A stretch of DNA of 5,638 nt from Candidatus Fischerbacteria bacterium RBG_13_37_8 (GTDB lineage Bacteria > Acidobacteriota > HRBIN11 > MFGW01), in the NCBI GenBank assembly GCA_001780385.1, contig MFGW01000010.1, positions 14,682 to 20,319 on the forward strand, written 5' to 3'. The notes beneath the pieces were generated by a model. The model was not told the origin of the DNA. It did not search any database and saw nothing but the letters and a program-made list of their open reading frames with translations. The first letter of the stretch is position 1. Every line of letters begins with the position of its first letter. This document shows positions 1 through 4,545 of this stretch, piece by piece. Made by a program: the position numbers and the translations under genes.

Positions 1-2
1 TT

Positions 3-179
3 AATTTGAAATTTTTGAAGGAATATCATAAATGTGGGGCTCAGAAGATAATGAATATGCGCTCAGGCGGAACGGGCTTCGTAATGATTAATGCGAATAT
101 TACTAAAGAAAAAGGAGGAACGGTAGAGGAACAGAAGAAAAAGAAGCCGCCCAGTGGAATAGGTGAAGGGAATCCGTAA
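3..179 (+). CDS. C-terminal end of an unrecognised protein (5' partial)
   Basis: An open frame enters from the left edge and runs 58 codons to a TAA at 177-179. The other two plus-strand frames are closed within the first 35 bases. The visible tail is hydrophilic. It has a short mixed segment around GGTGFVMINANIT (codons 66-104) and then a lysine-rich, proline/glycine-ending tail (EEQKKKKPPSGIGEGNP). There is no transmembrane segment and no motif I can assign to a family. Its last codons form one arm of an inverted repeat (166-173 with 194-201), so the coding end runs directly into the structured spacer. The phosphatase gene follows on the same strand after 218 bp of repeat-rich DNA, so co-transcription is possible but not shown. 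Coding status is likely but rests only on frame openness and position. Confidence 0.55.
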   Translation, partial: NLKFLKEYHKCGAQKIMNMRSGGTGFVMINANITKEKGGTVEEQKKKKPPSGIGEGNP

Positions 180-201
180 GGGACTATGCTTCTATTCCCT
201 T
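166..201. other. Hairpin with two alternative 5' arms over the stop codon of the upstream gene
   Basis: AAGGGAAT (166-173) is perfectly complementary to ATTCCCTT (194-201). AAGGGA (178-183) can pair with the last six bases of the same 3' arm (196-201). The two hairpins are mutually exclusive and straddle the TAA at 177-179. No T-tract follows, so this is not a canonical intrinsic terminator. It may simply be the left boundary of the repeat cluster. Confidence 0.4.
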
Positions 202-336
202 AGGGATTGTTACGTTTGTCTCCAGCAAACTTACAATAACAAAAGCAGCGGATTATTACGTCCCGCTGGCGCGGGACTCATAATGACAAACTGGGTGGGA
301 TTGTTAGTTTGTTTCCGGCAAACTCACAAAGACAAA
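182..336 (+). repeat. Cluster of three tandem ~40-bp hairpin units plus a 12-bp shared leader
   Basis: Three units lie head to tail at 204-243, 250-290 and 298-336. Each begins GGATTRTTA(C) and ends TYAYAAWRACAAA, and each has a self-complementary core. Cores 1 and 3 are GTTTG-(7 nt)-CAAAC. Core 2 is GTCCCGC-TGGC-GCGGGAC, a perfect 7-bp stem with a 4-nt loop. Thus the arms are conserved while the stem sequence is exchanged and pairing is kept. Unit 2 matches 41 of 43 bases (248-290) with a copy at 4455-4497. The 12-mer GACTATGCTTCT at 182-193 recurs, inverted, at 4439-4450, so the family extends beyond the hairpins. The units carry no credible gene. They fill most of the spacer before the phosphatase gene. 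Confidence 0.8.
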
Positions 337-348
337 GGAGTCGTGCGA

Positions 349-369
349 GGGCGAACACAAGGTTCACCC
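349..369. repeat. Short hairpin GGGCGAAC / GTTCACCC
   Basis: GGGCGAAC (349-356) faces GTTCACCC (362-369) across a 5-nt loop, with one C/A mismatch in 8 pairs. It is followed by CCTACA-type sequence. From memory, the pattern with a GTAGGGGC edge resembles short palindromic repeats scattered between genes of many environmental bacteria; this is not verified here. It ends 28 nt before the chosen phosphatase start and 7 nt before the upstream in-frame ATG at 377. That proximity is one reason to regard the ATG at 377 as part of the repeat rather than as the true start. Confidence 0.45.
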
Positions 370-385
370 CTACAGCATGGCTCGG

Positions 386-392
386 AAAAGGA
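386..392 (+). promoter_or_regulatory. Ribosome binding site deciding the phosphatase start
   Basis: AAAAGGA lies 5 nt before ATG 398. The alternative in-frame ATG at 377 is preceded by repeat-derived sequence (CACCCCTACAGC) with no purine-rich site. The start at 398 is therefore preferred. Confidence 0.65.
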
Positions 393-397
393 ATAAT

Positions 398-2197
398 ATG
401 AATAGTATTTATAAATTAAAGCTACGCTATGATGATCAGCAGGAAACTATTGTTGAATGCACTAAAACAAGAATGACCATTGGGCGTTCTTCTCGAAATG
501 ATATAGTGCTTGGAGATCCATTTGCATCACGTTTTCATGCAGAGATTAGATTTGAAAAAGAAGAAGCGCTGTTAGTAGATAATGGGAGTGCTAATGGTTC
601 CTTTCTTAATGGAGAGATAATAAGTGAGCCGGTTGTATTGAAACCGGGCAATATAATAAGAATCGGGAAAACCGAGATAAAATGTATTATAGAAAAACCA
701 TCGGGAATTGAAGTGCCTGCTGTTCATCTGACGGGTGTACTCAATGAACTACTTCCTGAGGGGACAATTACTACTTCAATAGGTAGACATTCACCGTATG
801 AAATACTTTCGCAGATTGGATCGTCCCGTGGAGACAACAGTGTTGCGGAACAGAGCCATAAAACAGCAGAAGAGATAGCCGTAGGCGAGACAAAATTCGC
901 TGTGCCGATAGGTGAAAGTCGTGATATGTTAAGGATTGTATCAAAGGTAGGAATTGCATTGCTTCCTCATACTTCGCTTGAAGATACATTGAGGATGGTA
1001 ATTGATTTAGTTTTTGATGCGATACCTGCGGAGCGTGGATTATTATTTCTCCGGGAGGGTGATGAGCTACAATGCCGGATTGCAATAGATTCAAATCATA
1101 ATCCATTAGAATCATCATCTCAAGTACGAATCAGCCGTTCTATAACAAAGAAAGTACTGGATGAGCATGCTTCTATCCTGACATCAGATGCTGAACATGA
1201 TCCCCGGTTTCAAGGTCAGGAATCAATAATATTGAGCCAGTTGCGATCGGTAATGGCAGTACCGTTTGTTTCTGGCGAAGCAACACTCGGCATGATATAT
1301 GTAGATAATCCTTTCCATAGCCGGTTTACCGAGGAAGATCTGGATATATTGACTACTATCGCTTCCGTAGCATCAATAAAGATTGAACATCAAAAATTAC
1401 TTGAAGCTAAAATAGCGAAAGAACGCATTGAACAGGAATTAAAAGTAGCCTCCGAAATTCAGACAAAACTGCAACCAGTTACACCGCCTCATCTTAAAGG
1501 ATGGGATATAACAGGTGTCTCTTTTCCCTGCAGGGAAATCGGAGGCGATTATTATGATTTTATTCCACATAAAAAAGATGCAGGGATAATAATTTCCCTG
1601 GGTGATGTAACCGGTAAAGGAATAGGCGCTGCTTTATTGATGTCTTCCGTGCATGCTGCAATAAGGACACAATCACAGTTAGGTATCACTATTACGCAGA
1701 TAATGGGAGAAATTAATCAGTATATTTATGACAACACTCCGACGAATAAATTTGTCACACTTTTTTTCAGCATATTAGATACAGAAACAGGTGTTTTAAA
1801 ATATTGTAATTGTGGACATAATCTTCCTTTGCTTGTGCGTTCTTCTGGAGATATAAACCGGTTAAAAGTAGGAGGAACACCCATCGGTATCATGCCGGAT
1901 TTTCCGTATGTTGAAGGAGAAGAAATTATTGAACCGGGAGATGTATTACTGATTTATTCAGATGGAGTAACTGAATCTATTAATTCTGAAGGGATAGAAT
2001 TTGGCGAAGAAAGACTTATTGAGGTAGTACAAAAAAACAGTACGAGATCAGCACGCGGTATTTTTGACCGGCTGGATGAAGCACTCTCACGCTTCGTTGG
2101 TACGACACCTGCCGTTGATGATATGACAGTTGTTATAATCAAGAGGGACTATGGACTGGGGAATGCGAAGCCTCCGCTAACAGATGGCAGTTATTGA
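398..2197 (+). CDS. FHA-GAF-PP2C (SpoIIE/RsbU-type) serine/threonine phosphatase
   Basis: A 599-residue cytosolic signalling protein. An FHA domain (about 5-97) shows GR 29-30, SRFH 44-47 and NGSANGSFLNG 62-72, the usual phosphothreonine-binding signature. A variable linker (about 98-176) leads to a GAF domain (about 178-330). A probable coiled coil (about 330-362, rich in K/E/L/I) connects to the SpoIIE-type PP2C domain. That domain has GGDYYDF 382-388, GDVTGKG 402-408, CGHN 472-475, SDG 521-523 and DDMTV 574-578. The metal-binding aspartates (D384, D403, D522, D575) are all present, so it should be active. Family members remove phosphate from Ser/Thr of STAS anti-anti-sigma factors or related partners, with sensing by the N-terminal domains; no such partner gene is visible here. 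GAF ligand and FHA target are unknown. There is no membrane segment. Its last 21 bp overlap the convergent kinase gene. Domain assignment is firm, physiological role open. Confidence 0.93.
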   Translation: MNSIYKLKLRYDDQQETIVECTKTRMTIGRSSRNDIVLGDPFASRFHAEIRFEKEEALLVDNGSANGSFLNGEIISEPVVLKPGNIIRIGKTEIKCIIEKPSGIEVPAVHLTGVLNELLPEGTITTSIGRHSPYEILSQIGSSRGDNSVAEQSHKTAEEIAVGETKFAVPIGESRDMLRIVSKVGIALLPHTSLEDTLRMVIDLVFDAIPAERGLLFLREGDELQCRIAIDSNHNPLESSSQVRISRSITKKVLDEHASILTSDAEHDPRFQGQESIILSQLRSVMAVPFVSGEATLGMIYVDNPFHSRFTEEDLDILTTIASVASIKIEHQKLLEAKIAKERIEQELKVASEIQTKLQPVTPPHLKGWDITGVSFPCREIGGDYYDFIPHKKDAGIIISLGDVTGKGIGAALLMSSVHAAIRTQSQLGITITQIMGEINQYIYDNTPTNKFVTLFFSILDTETGVLKYCNCGHNLPLLVRSSGDINRLKVGGTPIGIMPDFPYVEGEEIIEPGDVLLIYSDGVTESINSEGIEFGEERLIEVVQKNSTRSARGIFDRLDEALSRFVGTTPAVDDMTVVIIKRDYGLGNAKPPLTDGSY

Positions 2198-3079
2198 TTT
2201 GAATAATTCGTAACGGGATTCAATGTCTTCGAAGTGTATGGAAACGAGCTTGTTGACACTGAAATCTTCCACGGTATAAGAAGCTACCATGTTGCCATAA
2301 GCAAGTGCTTTTCGTAAATCATTAATGCTGAATCTTTTTAAGGTGCTGAGATAACCGAGGAAACCACCGGCAAAAGAATCACCTGCACCGGTTGGATCCA
2401 TGACATTTTCCAGCGGATAAGCAGGCATGGAACATATATGAATATCATGAAAAAGAATTGCTCCATAACTTCCGCGCTTTATTATTACAACAGAAGGACC
2501 CATCATAAGTATTTTCTTGCAGGATTTGACTATATTATCCTCGCCGGATAATAACTCAGCTTCTTCTTCATTAATGCAGAGCAAATCTACCTGGTGTAAT
2601 AATTCCTTCAGTTTCTTAGCCTTGGAAGTAATCCAAAAATTCATAGTATCCATGGCAATAAATTTTGTTTTTTTCATTTGAGAGAGTACTTCCAATTGAA
2701 TTTCAGGATCTATATTCGCAAGAAATAATATTGAACAGGTTGTATATGAAGCGGGAAGCTTTACTTTAACTTTTTTCAAAACATTTAATTGAGTTTCCAG
2801 CGTTGTACGTTCATTCAAGTTTTTACTGTATTTTCCTTTCCATCTAAAGGTTCGCCCCGGTACTACATCAATTCCGGCAATATCGATACCGCGACCTTTA
2901 AATAGTGAAAAATATGTTTCAGAAAAATCTTCTCCTACCGTAGCTACAATCTTAGTTTTTGTAAAAATGCTTGAAGCAACACTGAAATAAGTAGCAGAAC
3001 CACCTAATGCTTCGTCAATACTTCCAGAGGTTGTAATAATACTATCATAGGCAACAGTACCAACAACAACGATACTCAT
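2177..3079 (-). CDS. PfkB/ribokinase-family sugar or nucleoside kinase
   Basis: A complete 300-residue protein of usual family length, expected to be cytosolic and to phosphorylate a hydroxymethyl group with ATP. The N-terminus (VVVGTVAYDSI) forms the first beta strand. GG 26-27 within LGGSATYFS is the first PfkB signature. DPTGAGDSFAGGFLG holds the second signature: the anion hole is at 231-233 and the catalytic base is Asp234. Other markers are TVGEDF, the stretch FLANIDPE, MDTMNFW (143-149) and CINEEEAELL. The combination LGGSATYFS / DTMNFW / DPTGAGDSFAGG matches, from memory, a widely conserved uncharacterised PfkB subgroup rather than ribokinase, fructokinase or adenosine kinase proper, so the substrate is left open. 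The ATG start is well supported by a very strong Shine-Dalgarno. Neighbours on the same strand are 317 bp upstream, beyond the heptad repeat, so it is probably transcribed on its own. Confidence 0.9.
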   Translation of the reverse strand: MSIVVVGTVAYDSIITTSGSIDEALGGSATYFSVASSIFTKTKIVATVGEDFSETYFSLFKGRGIDIAGIDVVPGRTFRWKGKYSKNLNERTTLETQLNVLKKVKVKLPASYTTCSILFLANIDPEIQLEVLSQMKKTKFIAMDTMNFWITSKAKKLKELLHQVDLLCINEEEAELLSGEDNIVKSCKKILMMGPSVVIIKRGSYGAILFHDIHICSMPAYPLENVMDPTGAGDSFAGGFLGYLSTLKRFSINDLRKALAYGNMVASYTVEDFSVNKLVSIHFEDIESRYELFKSITAIC

Positions 3080-3084
3080 TGTAT

Positions 3085-3093
3085 CCTCCTCCT
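3085..3093 (-). promoter_or_regulatory. Strong Shine-Dalgarno of the PfkB kinase gene
   Basis: Read on the minus strand, AGGAGGAGG precedes the ATG at 3079. The doubled motif gives two registers of AGGAGG, with spacers of 8 or 5 nt. It fixes the kinase start and suggests efficient translation. I could not pick out a convincing -10/-35 pair upstream. Confidence 0.75.
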
Positions 3094-3119
3094 TTTAATA
3101 AAACGTTTCGGAATTTCTT

Positions 3120-3146
3120 CTTCGTGCTCTTCGTGAGCTTCGCGGT
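3120..3146. repeat. Three tandem 9-mers CTTCGTGNN
   Basis: The 9-mers CTTCGTGCT, CTTCGTGAG and CTTCGCGGT run head to tail. On the minus strand this reads NNCACGAAG three times, with one base changed in the first copy. I recall similar CACGAAG-type runs between genes in many environmental bacterial genomes. Function is unknown; it sits between the heptad array and the kinase ribosome site. Confidence 0.6.
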
Positions 3147-3173
3147 TTATTCTTTTTGGATTCCGACTTGTTC

Positions 3174-3312
3174 GGGATAGGGAATAGGGACTGGGGACTG
3201 GGGAATAGGGACTGGGGAATGGGGAATGGGGACTGGGGAATAGGGAATAGGGAATAGGGACTGGGGAATAGGGACTGGGGAATGGGGAATAGGGACTGGG
3301 GACTGGGGAATT
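3174..3312 (+). repeat. G-rich heptanucleotide microsatellite (GGGANTN), potential G-quadruplex
   Basis: Nineteen exact-length heptads from 3180 to 3312 are preceded by one 6-nt unit (GGGATA, 3174-3179). Counts by type: GGGACTG 8, GGGAATA 7, GGGAATG 3, GGGAATT 1 (the last). The three main types are mixed without a simple higher-order order, apart from three GGGAATA in a row at 3236-3256. A GGG run every 7 nt with 4-nt loops satisfies the standard G-quadruplex pattern many times over on the plus strand. Heptanucleotide arrays of closely similar sequence are known from filamentous cyanobacteria (STRR repeats; recalled, not checked). Copy number is expected to vary between strains. Confidence 0.92.
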
Positions 3313-3396
3313 TGTGATAGTTTGGCGTTATTAAATCATCGTGGCAATATTCCATCATGCTATTAAACCAATTGTGTTATGTTGCAACACTTTGTT

Positions 3397-3792
3397 CTAT
3401 TTTAATAAAGGCTCAATAATAGCCGTGTAAATTACAGCAAAATCTTCTTTTTTTGTAGGTTTTGTAAGATAGCCATTTGCTCCCAAGGATATTGCTTTTT
3501 CTATATCGGTCCGGTCATGCAAAATACTTACTACTATGATTGGCAGATCTTTACACGATTCTACATCTCGCAATATCTTGATCAATTTCAATCCATTGAC
3601 CTGCGGCATATTAATATCGGTAAAAATAAGATCAATTTTATTTTGATATCGTTGGATTATTGCATAGCCATCCAGTCCGTCTTCTGCTTCAAATATTTTA
3701 ACATTAGGCACATATTCCTGAAGTAAAGCAATTAATCCTTCTCTCGCGGCTCTCATGTCATCAATAACCAGAACGTTTAAATTATCTTTCAT
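3397..3792 (-). CDS. Stand-alone CheY-like response regulator receiver protein
   Basis: A 131-residue single receiver domain with no output domain. All key residues are present: the acidic pair D11-D12 in VLVIDDMR, the phosphoacceptor Asp59 in LIFTDINMP, the switch Ser89 in PIIVVSI, Tyr108 and Lys111-Pro112 in GANGYLTKP. It should therefore be phosphorylated by a histidine kinase and act by protein-protein contact, as CheY or Spo0F do; it has no DNA-binding or enzymatic part. No kinase or chemotaxis gene is in the window. It follows the GspG-like gene on the same strand after 37 bp, so the two are probably co-transcribed. The ATG at 3792 has only a weak AGG (3803-3805) upstream. Codon 13 onward (MRAAREGLIALLQEY) is a normal first helix, which supports this start. 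The pathway it serves cannot be read from the sequence. Confidence 0.92.
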   Translation of the reverse strand: MKDNLNVLVIDDMRAAREGLIALLQEYVPNVKIFEAEDGLDGYAIIQRYQNKIDLIFTDINMPQVNGLKLIKILRDVESCKDLPIIVVSILHDRTDIEKAISLGANGYLTKPTKKEDFAVIYTAIIEPLLK

Positions 3793-3829
3793 GCTGATTT
3801 AACCTGGCAATGTATTAATACTATGTTTC

Positions 3830-4222
3830 TTACATGGCCATTTTGAGGTCATCCCTTGTATTTAATTGTTGGTCAATACCTTTGGAAATAATTTCTATAT
3901 GTGTCGTGGATGATTTAACAATAAATTCCTGGTTCCATGCATCATAAAATATGGCTTCAGAAGTATATTTAGGCCTAAGGAGTCTCATAAGTTCGAACAT
4001 ATTATTTGCCTGGGGATAATTGCCTTCTTTATAGATATAATCTTGGATAGCGTTTTTGAGAGTCAGCATATCGGAACGAGTTTTTATTTCAAAATTTCTT
4101 TGGATGCCTTGAACGAGGTGTTGTTCATAGGCTTTTTCGGGTCTATCCTTGCAGTATAATAGCATCATTAAACAAAAAACGGTAATGAAAATGTATAATG
4201 TTTTCCTGATACTATTGTTCAT
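3830..4222 (-). CDS. Membrane-anchored protein with a GspG-like (pseudopilin) C-terminal fold
   Basis: A 130-residue protein from the ATG at 4222; an upstream GTG at 4237 would add five residues. Residues 8-24 form a hydrophobic segment after basic R6-K7 and end in LLYC. Cys24 suggests a lipoprotein, but Tyr at -1 is not a canonical lipobox, so an uncleaved anchor is equally possible. The rest, expected outside the membrane, has the order of landmarks found in the soluble part of type II secretion GspG pseudopilins. These are a helix ending in AIQDYIYKEGNYP (58-70), DAWNQEFIV (94-102, as DPWG.py.y) and ISKGID (112-117) with TRDDL (122-126, the region of calcium ligands). A prepilin peptidase site (Gly followed by Phe and Glu at +5) is absent, so it is not a normal pseudopilin. 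No other secretion gene is nearby. It is likely in one unit with the receiver gene. The similarity is by eye and moderate. Confidence 0.75.
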   Translation of the reverse strand: MNNSIRKTLYIFITVFCLMMLLYCKDRPEKAYEQHLVQGIQRNFEIKTRSDMLTLKNAIQDYIYKEGNYPQANNMFELMRLLRPKYTSEAIFYDAWNQEFIVKSSTTHIEIISKGIDQQLNTRDDLKMAM

Positions 4223-4228
4223 ATAAGA

Positions 4229-4256
4229 ATTATACACTATTTGATTTGTAATTCAA
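4229..4256 (-). promoter_or_regulatory. Sigma-70-like promoter for the GspG-like/receiver unit, possibly leaderless
   Basis: On the minus strand TTGAAT (4256-4251) and a perfect TATAAT (4234-4229) are separated by 16 bp. Transcription would start about 7 nt downstream, at or next to the A of the ATG at 4222. No Shine-Dalgarno precedes that ATG. Together these suggest a leaderless mRNA. Confidence 0.5.
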
Positions 4257-4314
4257 ATATCTAATGGAAAAAAGGCATAAAGTCACAGAGGTACAAGGTA
4301 TTTTCGAGGGATAC

Positions 4315-4343
4315 TGGAAAGAAGAATGTATTTGAATTATAAT
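4315..4343 (+). promoter_or_regulatory. Candidate promoter for the amidohydrolase gene
   Basis: TGGAAA (4315-4320; 4 of 6 to the -35 consensus) and a perfect TATAAT (4338-4343) are spaced by 17 bp. A transcript from about 4350 would have a leader of roughly 200 nt containing the whole inverted hairpin pair. In an A+T-rich spacer a chance match is possible. Confidence 0.35.
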
Positions 4344-4374
4344 GTTTTTTGCGAGTTTTGCGCAACAAAATATG

Positions 4375-4511
4375 GCAATCCTTAGCAGGATGTCATTATG
4401 AGCCAGCCGGAGGCAAGCGTAATAATCCCTGGCGTAGAAGAAGCATAGTCTTTTGCGGATTATTACATTCCGCTGGCGCGGGACTCATAATGACAAAGAA
4501 TCAGGGATTGC
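4375..4511. repeat. Inverted pair of the hairpin unit forming a large imperfect palindrome
   Basis: One unit lies on the minus strand (4391-4428) and one on the plus strand (4457-4497). Paired blocks are GCAATCC 4375-4381 with GGATTGC 4505-4511 (7 bp), GTCATTATGAG 4392-4402 with CTCATAATGAC 4484-4494 (11 bp), and GTAATAATCC 4419-4428 with GGATTATTAC 4457-4466 (10 bp). The outer internal loop is exactly 10 nt on each side, and the central loop is 28 nt. Cores differ: the left reads, on its own strand, GCTTGCC-TCC-GGCTGGC, the right ATTCCGC-TGGC-GCGGGAC, and each can fold locally. These are members 4 and 5 of the family seen at 204-336. The 12-mer at 4439-4450 in the central loop is the inverted copy of 182-193. 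Confidence 0.8.
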
Positions 4512-4528
4512 GGCGCTTTACTCCGCAA
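4508..4528 (+). other. Hairpin just upstream of the amidohydrolase ribosome site
   Basis: TTGCGG (4508-4513) pairs with CCGCAA (4523-4528) around a 9-nt loop. Its 5' arm shares 4508-4511 with the outermost block of the large palindrome, so the two folds exclude each other. It ends 10 nt before the Shine-Dalgarno. Confidence 0.4.
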
Positions 4529-4538
4529 AGAATCTCAT

Positions 4539-4545
4539 AAGGAGA
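4539..4545 (+). promoter_or_regulatory. Ribosome binding site of the amidohydrolase gene
   Basis: AAGGAGA with a 7-nt spacer to ATG 4553. It fixes the start, which also gives a clean signal peptide. Confidence 0.75.

Larger units (their letters stand above)
3080..3396. other. Gene-free spacer of about 317 bp holding two tandem repeats
   Basis: No credible gene. It contains a 9-bp triplicate (3120-3146) and the G-rich heptad array (3174-3312). An open frame of 87 codons on the minus strand (3358-3095) reads through the array as proline-rich heptapeptides such as SLFPIPQ. It lacks a ribosome site and is best seen as a by-product of the repeat. Near 3373-3390 there is a small palindrome (TGTTGCAACA) downstream of the receiver gene, too weak to call a terminator. 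Confidence 0.7.

Noticed and set aside
204..336. CRISPR array
   Set aside because: Only three units, each with an imperfect arm and a hairpin core of different sequence. The 6-7 bp gaps between units are far too short for spacers, and there are no cas genes.
163..396. 77-codon plus-strand open frame
   Set aside because: It is made of the three hairpin repeat units and overlaps the end of the upstream gene and the true phosphatase start. There is no family-like sequence and no good ribosome site.
771..1118. 115-codon minus-strand open frame inside the phosphatase gene
   Set aside because: It lies wholly within the FHA-GAF coding region, which has clear domain motifs; this is an antisense shadow.
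3174..3312. Heptad array as a replication origin or iteron cluster
   Set aside because: Units are 7 bp, G-rich and interchangeable, with no initiator gene, DnaA-box-like motif or A+T-rich melting region beside it. A microsatellite explains it better.
3373..3390. Palindrome TGTTGCAACA after the receiver gene as a terminator
   Set aside because: The stem is short and A+T-rich, and no U-tract follows on the minus strand.
4278..4300. CACAGAGG/ACAAGG run as a degenerate tandem repeat
   Set aside because: Only two imperfect copies are visible; too weak to call.
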